From contig DASXVJ010000034.1 of assembly GCA_036504335.1 (NCBI GenBank), positions 1-64,000 on the forward strand: a stretch of DNA of 64,000 nucleotides, written 5' to 3'. A program made the translations under genes and the position numbers. The stretch is from Fen-183 sp036504335. GTDB taxonomy: Bacteria; Acidobacteriota; Thermoanaerobaculia; UBA5066. Below, one piece after another: positions 25,369-33,560 of the stretch. How positions within the stretch are numbered: position 1 is the first letter of the stretch; each line of letters begins with the position of its first letter. The notes beneath the pieces were generated by a model. The model had not been told where the DNA came from. It made no database searches and was given only the letters and a program-made list of their open reading frames with translations.

Positions 25369-26313
25369 GTGGATCTCTCCTCGTCCTATCTCGGCCTCCA
25401 TCTCGCGAGCCCCGTCGTTCCCGGCGCCTCCCCGCTGACCGGCGACCTCGATTCCATCCGGCGTCTCGAGGATGCGGGAGCTCCCGCCGTCGTCCTCCCG
25501 TCGCTGTTCGAGGAGCAGGTCGCGGCCGAAGCCCTCGGCCACGAGGGCGCCCTGACGGACCCGGACCGGTACCTCCGGCAGGTGCGGGCCGCGAAGGACG
25601 CCGTGTCGATCCCCGTGATCGCCTCCCTGAACGGCACGACCGATGAAGGGTGGATGTCATTCGCGCGGCTCGTCGAACAGGCGGGCGCCGACGCGCTCGA
25701 GCTCAACCTGTTCCACATCTCGACGAACCTCTGGGCGAGCGGCGCAACCGCCGAGGCGCAGATTCTCGAGAGTGTCGCGGCGGCGCGGCGCAGCATTTCG
25801 ATCCCGGCCGCCGTGAAGATCTTTCCGTACTTCTCGTCGATCGCGTCGCTCGCGCGGCAGCTCGAGGAGGTCGGGGCGAACGGCCTCGTCCTCTTCAACC
25901 GGCTCTACCAGCCGGACATCGACCTCGAAGGGGGAGAGCCCACGGCCGACCCGCGCCTCTCGAGCCCCTCCGAGCTCGTCTCGCGCCTGCACTGGATCGC
26001 GCTGCTCGCGGGCCGCGTCGAGGTGTCGCTCGCGGCGTCGGGAGGCGTCCATACGGCCGCGGACGTTCTGCGCTGCGTCCTCGCGGGCGCCGACGTCACC
26101 CAGATGGTCTCGGCCCTCATCCTCCACGGGGCCGGGCACCTCAGGACGGTGACGGATGGAATCGCGCGCTGGCTCGAAGCGCACGGCCACGAGTCGCTCG
26201 ACGAGGTCCGTGGGCTCATGAGCCTCGAACGGCGGGCCGACCCGCGTGCGTTCCCGCGTCCCGGCTACCTGCAGGTGCTCCAGGGCTGGAAGACCGCCGA
26301 GCGGCGGGGCTGA
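25369..26313 (+). CDS. Dihydroorotate dehydrogenase-like TIM-barrel protein
   Basis: 314 aa from GTG with GAGGGA just upstream. The barrel follows PyrD class 1: SSYLGLHLASPVVPGASPLT, VIASLNGTTDEGW, ALELNLFHIS, VKIFPYFSSI, LVLFNRLYQPDIDL and SLAASGGVHTAADVLRCVLAGADVTQMVSAL, so FMN binding is likely. The catalytic Cys/Ser base of true PyrD (in the N-x-SCPN region) is replaced by LNLFHIS, so orotate synthesis is doubtful. Such paralogs occur next to redox genes in several phyla. Substrate unknown. Confidence 0.8.
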   Translation: MDLSSSYLGLHLASPVVPGASPLTGDLDSIRRLEDAGAPAVVLPSLFEEQVAAEALGHEGALTDPDRYLRQVRAAKDAVSIPVIASLNGTTDEGWMSFARLVEQAGADALELNLFHISTNLWASGATAEAQILESVAAARRSISIPAAVKIFPYFSSIASLARQLEEVGANGLVLFNRLYQPDIDLEGGEPTADPRLSSPSELVSRLHWIALLAGRVEVSLAASGGVHTAADVLRCVLAGADVTQMVSALILHGAGHLRTVTDGIARWLEAHGHESLDEVRGLMSLERRADPRAFPRPGYLQVLQGWKTAERRG

Positions 26314-26343
26314 GCCCGGAGTCCGGGTTCCCGGAGCTTCAGC
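26309..26343. terminator. Convergent terminator-like hairpins
   Basis: Nested inverted repeats (GCTGA with TCAGC outside, CCCGG with CCGGG inside) lie where the DHOD-like gene and the minus-strand Cys-rich gene converge. Confidence 0.35.
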
Positions 26344-26740
26344 CTTCGGCCGCGCCCGATTCCGTGACGACGAGGGTTTCGCCCAGGACCTCCGCGCAAT
26401 AGCGCTCGAGGTCGGCGTTCGAGAACGCGTCCCAGCCCTTGCAGGTGCCGTGCTCCTTCGTCTGGACGTCGCACGCGAGCGGCGAGCCGTGGACGATCTG
26501 GCGGCCGAGCTGCCACTTGTTCGCGAGCTCCTCGAAGGCGACGCGGGGAAGGCCGGGCCGGCGCGCCTCGAGCGTGGAGAAGCGCGTGCGGAGGTCCTGG
26601 TCGGACCACGCCCGGAACCCGCCGCAGAAGATCCGGTCGCGCGAGGCGACGTCGCACATCGAGTGCTCCTGGTCCGTCCTCGCGATAAAGGCGTCGCGCA
26701 GCATCCGGATCGCGGCGGCCCTCGAGACGACGCGGCTCAC
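26339..26740 (-). CDS. Cysteine-rich hypothetical protein
   Basis: 133 aa; not recognised. No signal peptide or membrane segment. Five cysteines at 29, 39, 90, 100 and 115, two of them in MCDVASRDRIFC and two in ACDVQTKEHGTC, a spacing of ten residues in each case. This could bind metal or form disulfides. It begins 19 nt after the PAS-LuxR regulator gene on the same strand and is probably co-transcribed with it. Confidence 0.6.
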   Translation of the reverse strand: MSRVVSRAAAIRMLRDAFIARTDQEHSMCDVASRDRIFCGGFRAWSDQDLRTRFSTLEARRPGLPRVAFEELANKWQLGRQIVHGSPLACDVQTKEHGTCKGWDAFSNADLERYCAEVLGETLVVTESGAAEG

Positions 26741-26759
26741 GGGATCCTCGCGAGCTCCG

Positions 26760-27443
26760 TCAGATCCAGCCGCGGCGGAAGGAGAGCGCGACGGCCTCGA
26801 CCTGGCTGTGGACGTCGAGCTTGCGGAGCACGTTCTGGATGTGGTTCCGGACCGTGGCGTGCGAGAGGTTCAGCTTCGCGGCGATGTTGAGGGCCGCGTA
26901 GCCGTTCGAGAGCAGGAGGACGATCTCGCGCTCGCGGGCCGTGAGCGGCGAGACGGAGATCGGCGCCTCCGGGGCCGCGACGGGTCCGGAGCGCGGGGCG
27001 TCGCCGTCCGCGGGCTCCTTCACCGTTTCGCGGAGCGCCTTGAGGATCGGCTCGGCGGACTCGCCCTCGGCCTCGATGAAGTGCATGAGGCACGAGAAGC
27101 GCGGGCCGATCTCGGGAAGGGCGATCGTGCGAACCACGATCTTCACGGTGCCGGTTCCCTTCTTCCGCACGTCGAGCAGGAACGGACGCGGTTCCTCGCC
27201 CTCGGTGGCCGTCTTGACGACCCCGCAGTCGTGCGAGCAATAGACGTTTCCGAAGACGTCGCGGCCTGCGAGGACGTCGAAGCAGGCCTTGCCGAGGACC
27301 TCTTCGGGCTTCCACCCGAGGATCTTCTCGGCTCCGTCGTTCCAGTAGACGATCCGGTCGTTCCGGTCCATTCCGTAAGCCGGGAGCTTCGACTCGGCGA
27401 TCAGTTCGAGGGGATCTTCGGCGGGCACTGCTGCAATTCTCAT
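26760..27443 (-). CDS. PAS-domain LuxR-type transcriptional regulator
   Basis: 227 aa. An N-terminal PAS domain (about 12-125) contains ILGWKPEEVLGKACFDVLAG and a cysteine cluster C54, C69, C73 (ACFDV then VYCSHDC), with C118 in FSCLMHF. Such clusters suggest a redox, haem or Fe-S cofactor. A C-terminal LuxR helix-turn-helix (about 165-227) includes LTAREREIVLLLSNGYAALNIAAKLNLSHATVRNHIQNVLRKL. There is no receiver domain, so sensing is probably direct through the PAS domain. Divergent from aroC; it may control the Cys-rich gene behind it. Confidence 0.85.
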   Translation of the reverse strand: MRIAAVPAEDPLELIAESKLPAYGMDRNDRIVYWNDGAEKILGWKPEEVLGKACFDVLAGRDVFGNVYCSHDCGVVKTATEGEEPRPFLLDVRKKGTGTVKIVVRTIALPEIGPRFSCLMHFIEAEGESAEPILKALRETVKEPADGDAPRSGPVAAPEAPISVSPLTAREREIVLLLSNGYAALNIAAKLNLSHATVRNHIQNVLRKLDVHSQVEAVALSFRRGWI

Positions 27444-27566
27444 CGGTCGGACCCCGATTCTGTCAGAAATGTTCTGGCCCTGCCCCGACCCCGAGACGGC
27501 CTTCGAGCCTGAGTCTCGGAACGGGGCTGAGCCGGGGGGGGGAGTCTACACCGGGCCCTCACCCGG

Positions 27567-27572
27567 TACACT
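27567..27572 (+). promoter_or_regulatory. -10-like TACACT, leaderless aroC
   Basis: TACACT ends 6 nt before the aroC ATG with no Shine-Dalgarno between. The 135-nt gap to the divergent regulator also holds an imperfect inverted repeat (27482-27496 and 27517-27531). Confidence 0.4.
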
Positions 27573-27578
27573 CGACGC

Positions 27579-28751
27579 ATGCCGCGCCTGACCCTCGTGA
27601 CGGCCGGGGAATCCCACGGCCCGCTCCTGACCGGGATCCTGTCGGGCCTCCCGGCGGGCCTGAGAATCAATCCGTCCGACGTAAACGCCGACCTCGCGCG
27701 CCGCCAGCACGGTTACGGACGCGGCGGCCGGATGAAGATCGAGCGCGACGAGGCCCGCTTCACGGGGGGCCTGAGAGGCGGGGAGACGCTCGGGGGGCCC
27801 GTCGCGTTCACGATCGAGAACCGCGACCACGCCGTCTGGGAGAAGGTCATGGGGCCGCTCGAGGTCGACGCCGAAGCGGCCGCGAAGCGGCGCCTCTCGT
27901 CGCCGCGGCCGGGCCACGCCGACCTCGCGGGCGGGCTCAAGTACGCCCGGCGGGACCTGCGCGACGTCCTCGAGCGCGCGAGCGCGCGGGAGTCCGCGGT
28001 GCGCGTGGCCGCCGGGGCGCTCTGCCGGCAGCTCCTCGCCGCGTTCGGCATCCGCGTGAGGAGCGGCGTTCTGTCCGTCGGCGCCGTGACGGTCCCGGCG
28101 GGTTCGCGCGGCTTCGACGACCTCGAACGCGTGGACGAGATCTCGCCGTTCCGCGCCGTGGACCGGGAACTGGAGGCCGCGATGGCGGCCGCCGTGGACG
28201 CGGCCGCGAAGGCGGGCGACACGCTGGGCGGGACGATCCTCGTCGGCGCCCGCGGCGTGCCGGCGGGCCTCGGCTCGCACGTCTCATGGGAGGACAAGCT
28301 CGACGGCCGGATCGCACGGGCGCTGCTCTCGATCCCGTCCGTGAAGGGCGTCTCGCTCGGCGAGGCCGTCGCAAACGCGTCCCGGCCCGGCTCCGAGGCC
28401 CACGACGCCATCCACTTCGAGCCCGGGCGCGGGTTCTTCCGCGCGACGAACCGGGCCGGCGGGCTGGAAGGCGGGATCACGAACGGCGAGGACGTCCTCG
28501 CGACGCTCTACCAGAAGCCGATCTCGACGCTGCGCGACGGCCTCCCGTCGGTCGACGTCGACACGAAGCAGCCGCACCGCGCGCAGTACGAGCGCTCGGA
28601 CGTCACGGCCGTCCCGGCCTGCGGCGTCATCGGCGAGGCGATGCTCGCGTTCGTCCTCGCGGACGCTCTGCTCGAGAAGACGGGCGGGGACTCGATGGAA
28701 GAGTGCAAGAGGAACTTTGACGGGTTCGTGAGCGCCCAGAGGAACTATTAA
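27579..28751 (+). CDS. aroC: Chorismate synthase
   Basis: 390 aa. It converts EPSP to chorismate, using reduced FMN. Signatures: GESHGPLLTGILSGLPAG, RRQHGYGRGGRMKIE, SPRPGHADLAGGLKY, ERASARESAVRVAAGA and SVDVDTKQPH. Complete. Followed at once by a dispersed-repeat pair and a class V aminotransferase on the same strand. Confidence 0.97.
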   Translation: MPRLTLVTAGESHGPLLTGILSGLPAGLRINPSDVNADLARRQHGYGRGGRMKIERDEARFTGGLRGGETLGGPVAFTIENRDHAVWEKVMGPLEVDAEAAAKRRLSSPRPGHADLAGGLKYARRDLRDVLERASARESAVRVAAGALCRQLLAAFGIRVRSGVLSVGAVTVPAGSRGFDDLERVDEISPFRAVDRELEAAMAAAVDAAAKAGDTLGGTILVGARGVPAGLGSHVSWEDKLDGRIARALLSIPSVKGVSLGEAVANASRPGSEAHDAIHFEPGRGFFRATNRAGGLEGGITNGEDVLATLYQKPISTLRDGLPSVDVDTKQPHRAQYERSDVTAVPACGVIGEAMLAFVLADALLEKTGGDSMEECKRNFDGFVSAQRNY

Positions 28752-28752
28752 G

Positions 28753-28860
28753 TGAAGAGAAGAGAGAAGATTTTCTTAGAAGGCTGAGTGGGGCCGGAGC
28801 TGGCGCGAGGCCGATGCGACAAATGGACTTCTCTCTCGAATTCCCTTCAAAGAAATCTTC
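28753..28860. repeat. Inverted pair of dispersed-repeat arms between aroC and the aminotransferase
   Basis: The reverse arm (28753-28786, core GAAGATTTTCTTAGAAGG) starts just past the aroC stop. The forward arm (28829-28860, core CCTTCAAAGAAATCTTC) lies in the first codons of the aminotransferase, about 43 nt away. Transcription through both could form a large hairpin with the next gene's start codon in the loop. Confidence 0.7.
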
Positions 28861-29962
28861 AATCCAGTTCAACCATGCTGCGGTGTGTCCTCTTCCGGCG
28901 CGTGCCGCGGATGCGATTCGGGCATATGCCGACAATCTCTCTTTCCGCGGGGCCCTGGACTGGAAGGACTGGATCCGCAAGGCCGACGAGGTCCGCGCAC
29001 TCGCCGCGAGGCTCATCGGCTCGGGAGACGCCGTCGGCGGCGCCTCGTCGATCTCCATCGTCCCGAACACGTCGTACGGACTGAACATCGTCGCCGCCGG
29101 GTTCCCGTTCGCGGCGGGCGATTCGGTCGTGACGACGGCCTCGGAGTTTCCCGCGAACCTCGCGCCGTGGGCCGCTCTCCGCTCTCGCGGCGTCGACGTG
29201 CGGCGCGTCCCGACGCGCGACGGGGCGTTCACCGCCGCCGACGTCGAGGCGGCCTGCGACGCGTCGACGCGGCTGGTGTCCGTCTCGCTCGTCGCGTTCC
29301 ACACGGGCTTCCGCGCGCCCGCGGAAGAGATCGCCGCGAGCTGCCGCGCGCGCGGCATCGTCTTCGGCCTCGACGCGATCCAGGCGGCCGGCGCACAGCG
29401 CGTCGACGTCGCGGGATGGGGCGTCGACTTCCTTGCGGCCGACGGCCACAAGTGGATGCTCGGGCCCGAGGGCGCGGGGATCCTCTTCACGACGCCCGCG
29501 CTGCGGGAGCGCCTGATGCCGCCGGCCGGCTGGACGAACCTCGACCGCGCGTCCGCGACCGACTACCGCGTCCCCGAGTCGCCTCGCTTTCGCTCCGACG
29601 GCGTCCGCTTCGAGCCGGGCGCGCTCCCGACGCCGGGCCTGTACGCGCTGGCGGCCTCGCTCCGCCTCCTCCTCGAGATCGGGCTGCCCGAGGTCGAGGC
29701 GCGGATCGCGAGGACGCTTGCCGTCCTCGTCGAAGGTCTTCCGAAGCTCGGCTTCGACCCGGTTCTCTTCGGGGGGGCGCCGCGCTCGGGCATCCTCGCC
29801 GCGCGGCCGCCGGCGGGGAAGGACGCCCGCACCTACCAGAAGCGCGCCGCGGAGCAGAACGTCGTCATCTCCGCGCGCGAGGGCTTCGTCCGCTTCTCGC
29901 CCCACGTCGGGAACGACGAGGAGGAGGCGGAGCGGGTCCTCGCGCTGCTCAAGAAGATCTAA
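28814..29962 (+). CDS. Class V aminotransferase family protein
   Basis: 382 aa; an ATG three codons later is an alternative start. PLP-binding lysine in AADGHKWMLGPEGAGILF. Other family features are NTSYGLNIVAAGFPF, TTASEFPANLAPW and FGLDAIQAAGAQRVDV. It is related to cysteine desulfurases and isopenicillin-N epimerase-like enzymes. The terminal catalytic Cys loop of NifS/SufS is not evident, so desulfurase activity is unlikely. Residues 6-16 (EFPSKKSS and neighbours) are encoded by a dispersed-repeat arm, before the conserved core starts. Substrate unknown. Confidence 0.85.
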   Translation: MRQMDFSLEFPSKKSSIQFNHAAVCPLPARAADAIRAYADNLSFRGALDWKDWIRKADEVRALAARLIGSGDAVGGASSISIVPNTSYGLNIVAAGFPFAAGDSVVTTASEFPANLAPWAALRSRGVDVRRVPTRDGAFTAADVEAACDASTRLVSVSLVAFHTGFRAPAEEIAASCRARGIVFGLDAIQAAGAQRVDVAGWGVDFLAADGHKWMLGPEGAGILFTTPALRERLMPPAGWTNLDRASATDYRVPESPRFRSDGVRFEPGALPTPGLYALAASLRLLLEIGLPEVEARIARTLAVLVEGLPKLGFDPVLFGGAPRSGILAARPPAGKDARTYQKRAAEQNVVISAREGFVRFSPHVGNDEEEAERVLALLKKI

Positions 29963-30070
29963 GATTCGGATTTCTTAGAATGGTCATGAGGAGAAGCAAC
30001 ATGTCGACTCGCCGCGCCCGAGCCCTCTCACGCGTTCTTCCTTTCGTAGGAATCTCTCTCTTTCTCTCTC
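29963..30070. repeat. Dispersed-repeat arms spanning the start of the HEAT-repeat gene
   Basis: A reverse arm (GGATTTCTTAGAATGG, 29968-29983) is followed by a GAGGAG that serves as Shine-Dalgarno. A diverged forward arm (30021-30070, TTCTTCCTTTCGTAGGAATC then CT-rich tail) encodes the signal-peptide core. Confidence 0.55.
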
Positions 30071-30579
30071 TTTCGGCTCTCGCCTCCAAAAAGACCGAAG
30101 AAGAGCTGATCGCCCAGCTCGCCTCGCCCGACGAGGGGAAGGTCACGTCGGCCCTTCAGGACCTCGAGAAGCAGTACCCCGAGTCGAAGACCGCGCAGGC
30201 GGCGGTCGTCTCGAAGCTCAAGGACCCGCGCGAGAAGGTGCAGCGCAAGGCCGCCCGCGTCCTCGGAGCGATCCACGCGCCCGTGGACAAGAAGATCCTC
30301 GCGGGGATCACGCCGCTCCTGAAGTCCCCGAACAAGGATGCGGTCATCGACGGCCTCAAGGCCCTTCGCGGCCTCGACGCGAAGTCCGCGATTCCCGAGA
30401 TGCTCCCTCTGCTCTCGAATCCGGACGAGAACATCAAGCGCGACACGTGCCGGACGCTCGCGGTGCTCGGCGACGCGTCGCTCGTGCCGAAGGTCGAGCC
30501 GCTCCTCTCGGACCCGAACAAGAAGGTGCAGGAGGACGCCCGCGACGCGATCGCGACTCTGAAGAGCCGCGCGAGGTAG
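30001..30579 (+). CDS. Secreted HEAT-repeat protein
   Basis: 192 aa. ATG chosen because GAGGAG lies 7 nt upstream; ATGs at 29980 and 29986 would add up to seven residues. A signal peptide (core LPFVGISLFLSLSALA) is followed by about four HEAT-like helical pairs: LIAQLASPDEGKVTSALQDL, VVSKLKDPREKVQRKAARVL, ITPLLKSPNKDAVIDGLKAL and MLPLLSNPDENIKRDTCRTL. It is probably a periplasmic scaffold or binding protein with no enzyme motif. The signal-peptide codons coincide with a dispersed-repeat arm. Confidence 0.8.
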   Translation: MSTRRARALSRVLPFVGISLFLSLSALASKKTEEELIAQLASPDEGKVTSALQDLEKQYPESKTAQAAVVSKLKDPREKVQRKAARVLGAIHAPVDKKILAGITPLLKSPNKDAVIDGLKALRGLDAKSAIPEMLPLLSNPDENIKRDTCRTLAVLGDASLVPKVEPLLSDPNKKVQEDARDAIATLKSRAR

Positions 30580-30582
30580 GGG

Positions 30583-31572
30583 TCAGTGGCGCTCGGGCGG
30601 AAGCTCGGGCGCCTCGGGCGCCGCCGGGGCCCTGCGCAGCTCGGCGGCGCCGATCCAGTCCTGGTCGAGGATGAACACGCGCGGGTCGCGCGCGACCCAC
30701 CGGCCGTTCTCGAGGCGCTGGACCTCGTAGTGGACCCGCGGCGTCGGTGCGAAGCCGCTCGTCCCGACCTTCGCGAGAGCCTGTCCCCGTCCGACGCGCT
30801 GGCCGCGGCGCACGGAGACGCTTCCGAGATGCCCGTAAACGGTGCGCGTCCGCGCGTCGTGCGCGAGGATGACGACGACGCCGAGGCGGCGCCACCGCGC
30901 GTCGGCCTTGCGCGACACGTGTCCCGCCTGCACGACCGTGCCTTCGGCCGTGGCCGTCACGGGGCTCCCGGCCGGAGAGGCCAGCGTGAGGCCGGACTCG
31001 AAGTCGGGCTCCCGCGTAATGGGCGACTCGTGCGGCCCGAAGACCGAGATCGGCACGGCCGTCGAGGGCTCGACGGGGGAGCGCGACGGCACGGCCGATG
31101 GCCGGAAGCCCCCGGGCGCGTCCGCGGGAAGCGCGGCGAGGCTGCGCCGGAAGAGCTCGAGAACGCGCGTGCGCCGCGCGAGGTCGGACGTGGCGTTCTC
31201 GAGGCCCGCCGCATCGGAAGCGGGCGTCCCGGGCGCGTCCGCGGGAAAGCCGGGCGGCGGGGGCGCCTCGATCACCGCGGCGACGCGCGCGAGGAACAGC
31301 TCGTCGGCGGCGATGCGGCTTCCGAGCGCAAGGGCGCGCCGTCCGACGGACGCGAACGCCTCGGCGCCGCGCTGGGCCGTCTCCCCGACGGCCCGGCGCT
31401 CGGCCGCGTGGACGATGTCCGACACGAGGCGCGGCGCCGCGACGAGGCCCATCGTCGTCGCACCCCCCGCGAGGAGCGATAAGGCGGCGAACGCGATTCC
31501 GCCCTTCGGCCCGATCTCGAGCGAGCGGCTTTTCCTCCGAGGGTCGTAAGGGTGGAGGCGCAGGAGGCTCAC
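30583..31572 (-). CDS. LytM/M23-like protein with degenerate zinc site
   Basis: 329 aa from GTG overlapping the stop of the upstream ligase gene (GTGA). One N-terminal transmembrane helix (IAFAALSLLAGGATTMGLVAA), then a helical region, then a C-terminal LytM domain with TVYGHLGSVSVRRGQRVGRGQALAKVGTSG and VHYEVQ. At the family's usual HxGxD, where the first zinc ligands sit, the sequence reads FESGLTLASPAG, so His and Asp are missing. It may be a non-catalytic regulator of murein hydrolases, like EnvC/NlpD. Last gene of the carB-ligase-ligase set. Confidence 0.8.
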   Translation of the reverse strand: MSLLRLHPYDPRRKSRSLEIGPKGGIAFAALSLLAGGATTMGLVAAPRLVSDIVHAAERRAVGETAQRGAEAFASVGRRALALGSRIAADELFLARVAAVIEAPPPPGFPADAPGTPASDAAGLENATSDLARRTRVLELFRRSLAALPADAPGGFRPSAVPSRSPVEPSTAVPISVFGPHESPITREPDFESGLTLASPAGSPVTATAEGTVVQAGHVSRKADARWRRLGVVVILAHDARTRTVYGHLGSVSVRRGQRVGRGQALAKVGTSGFAPTPRVHYEVQRLENGRWVARDPRVFILDQDWIGAAELRRAPAAPEAPELPPERH

Positions 31573-33560
31573 GGCACCGCCCGGAGAAACGGCGCAGTGC
31601 CGGTTTCGATGCCGAGCTCCCGGGGGTCGTTGTGCGCCAGCGGCTGGAACGTCTCCGAGACGCCGAGGCGCAGCACGACCGGCGCCCCTCCGGCGGGCAC
31701 GGGCACCTCGAGGCGCCGCCAGCCGCCGGCGGGGAGCGTCACACGGCCGCGCAGCGCCTCGTCGACCCATACGTCGAGCGCGACCGGGCGTCCGTCCGGC
31801 CGGGCGTTCCTCACCGGGAGCACGGCCGTCGAGGCCTGCGCGGCGGCCGGGATCCGCCACGCGGCCGAGGCCGCCGTCCATCGAAACGCCCGGCCGTCCG
31901 GCTCGGCTTCGGGAGCCCACACGCCCGCGTCGGGCGAGAACCGGAACGCGGCGTCCGCCGTCTTCGTCTCGAGGGCGCGCGCGGCGACACCGCCGAGCGC
32001 GCAGGCCAGGGCGCCCGCGAGCACGACGGGCACGAGACCCGTGAGGAGGCGCGCCGTGCGCCCGTCGTCGCGGAGCGGGAGGCGGCTCGTGAGCACCGCG
32101 ACCCACGCCGCGACCTCCGGATAGACGAGGTGCGAGCCAAAGAGGAAGACGACGAGAAGCCCGATCACGGATGCGGCTGCGGCGGCGTCGCCGAGCGTGC
32201 CCGGCCCGTGCCCGGCGCCGAACCCGAGGGCCCTGCCCGCGCCGCGTGCGAGGCCGAGGAGGAGCAGTGCGAGGAGCGCCCCGCCCGCGAGCCCCGACTC
32301 GGCGAGCGCCCCGAGGTAGAGAGACGGGGGGTGGTCGGTCGTCTTCACGGGACGGTGGAGCATCTCGGAGGCGACGTCCGGAAACGCCATCTGAAACGAG
32401 CCGAGCCCCAGACCCGCGACGGGGTGTTCAAGGAAGATCTCCCAGCCGGCCTCGTAGAGAAGTACGCGCCCACGCGTCTGCTCGAACGGCGCCGGTTCGG
32501 TGCGCAGCAGCGCCTCGACGCGGGCATAGAGGGCCGACCTCCCGCCGGGGCCCGGCCACGACACGGCGGCCGCGAGGGCGAACGCGCCGAGGATCGAGAG
32601 GGTGCCGATCGTCGCGGCCACGCGGCGGCGGGTGCCGCCGCCCTCACCGGCCGCCAGGCGGGTGAGGCCCCACAGCGCGAAGACGAGCACCGCCGTGATC
32701 GTCCCGACGAATCCCGCCCGGGATCCGGAATCGGCGAGCACGACGAGGAGCGCGGCGCCCGACGCCGCCGAGGCGACGCGCCAGGCGCGCCCGCCCGCCG
32801 CCGCGCCGGCGAGGAGCGGCGTGGCCAGCAGCGCGACCGCGACGCCCGCTGCGGACGGGTCCGTGAACGTGCTTTGCGCGCGATGCCATTCGGCCCAGCG
32901 CGCCGACCGAAGCATCGGGAGAGCCCCGGCCTTCTGAAGGATGCCGACGCCCCCCGCGAGCGCGCCGGAGGCGAGGAGGGCGCGGTCCAGCCAGACCCGG
33001 CCGTCGCTTTCGCGCGCGAGCCGGCCGGCCGCGCGGGCGAGGCCCGCGGCTGCGACGATCGGGAGCAGGGCGAGGAGAACGGCCGGCGCCGCGTGCGCGG
33101 CGTCCTCGCCGAGGAGGTTGACCGTTCGGGGCGGCGGCACGCCGCGCGAGAGAAGGTAGCTCGTGCGGAAGCCGACGAGCGTGGCGGCGCCCGAGACAGC
33201 GGAAAGCGCCGCGAAGGCGCGCCAGGCCAGGACGACCGGCGAGGCGAACGGCGCCGCGTGCGGCTCGTACACCTCCCGGAGCGCCGCTCCCGCGAGATAG
33301 CCGAAGAGAAGGAGCGGGCCCGAGGAGGCGGGCTCCTTCGCGCCGAACGCGAGCGCGGAGGCCCCCGCCGCCGTCACGGAGACGAGAGCGGCCGCGAAGG
33401 CCGGCCGCGGCGCCGAGAGCGCGAGGCCGAAGAGCAGGATCGCGGCGGCCGCGACCGCGGTGCGATAGCCCGCGAGGGGCGGCAGGACGACGGGCAGCGC
33501 CGCGCAGCCGAGCGCCGCCCAGCCGAAGCTCGCGAGGAGGGACGACGGCGCGCGCCTCAC
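31569..33560 (-). CDS. O-antigen ligase/Wzy-like membrane protein (second copy)
   Basis: 663 aa, polytopic with about 12 hydrophobic helices. Wzy_C-type features: QSTFTDPSAAGVAVALLATPLL, VLADSGSRAGFVGTI and WEIFLEHPVAGLGLGSFQMAFP, with a following periplasmic loop. After the last helix a soluble beta domain of about 130 residues includes RNARPDGRPVALDVWVD. The ATG overlaps the stop of a paralogous gene upstream (ATGA). The two share the TFTDP, SGSR-GF and NARPDG motifs, which suggests tandem duplication. Expected role: polymerising or ligating surface glycan. Confidence 0.8.
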   Translation of the reverse strand: MRRAPSSLLASFGWAALGCAALPVVLPPLAGYRTAVAAAAILLFGLALSAPRPAFAAALVSVTAAGASALAFGAKEPASSGPLLLFGYLAGAALREVYEPHAAPFASPVVLAWRAFAALSAVSGAATLVGFRTSYLLSRGVPPPRTVNLLGEDAAHAAPAVLLALLPIVAAAGLARAAGRLARESDGRVWLDRALLASGALAGGVGILQKAGALPMLRSARWAEWHRAQSTFTDPSAAGVAVALLATPLLAGAAAGGRAWRVASAASGAALLVVLADSGSRAGFVGTITAVLVFALWGLTRLAAGEGGGTRRRVAATIGTLSILGAFALAAAVSWPGPGGRSALYARVEALLRTEPAPFEQTRGRVLLYEAGWEIFLEHPVAGLGLGSFQMAFPDVASEMLHRPVKTTDHPPSLYLGALAESGLAGGALLALLLLGLARGAGRALGFGAGHGPGTLGDAAAAASVIGLLVVFLFGSHLVYPEVAAWVAVLTSRLPLRDDGRTARLLTGLVPVVLAGALACALGGVAARALETKTADAAFRFSPDAGVWAPEAEPDGRAFRWTAASAAWRIPAAAQASTAVLPVRNARPDGRPVALDVWVDEALRGRVTLPAGGWRRLEVPVPAGGAPVVLRLGVSETFQPLAHNDPRELGIETGTAPFLRAVP

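Noticed and set aside
27482..27531. Inverted repeat between the PAS-LuxR gene and aroC as an operator
   Set aside because: Stem has several mismatches and consists mostly of G/C runs expected in this genome.
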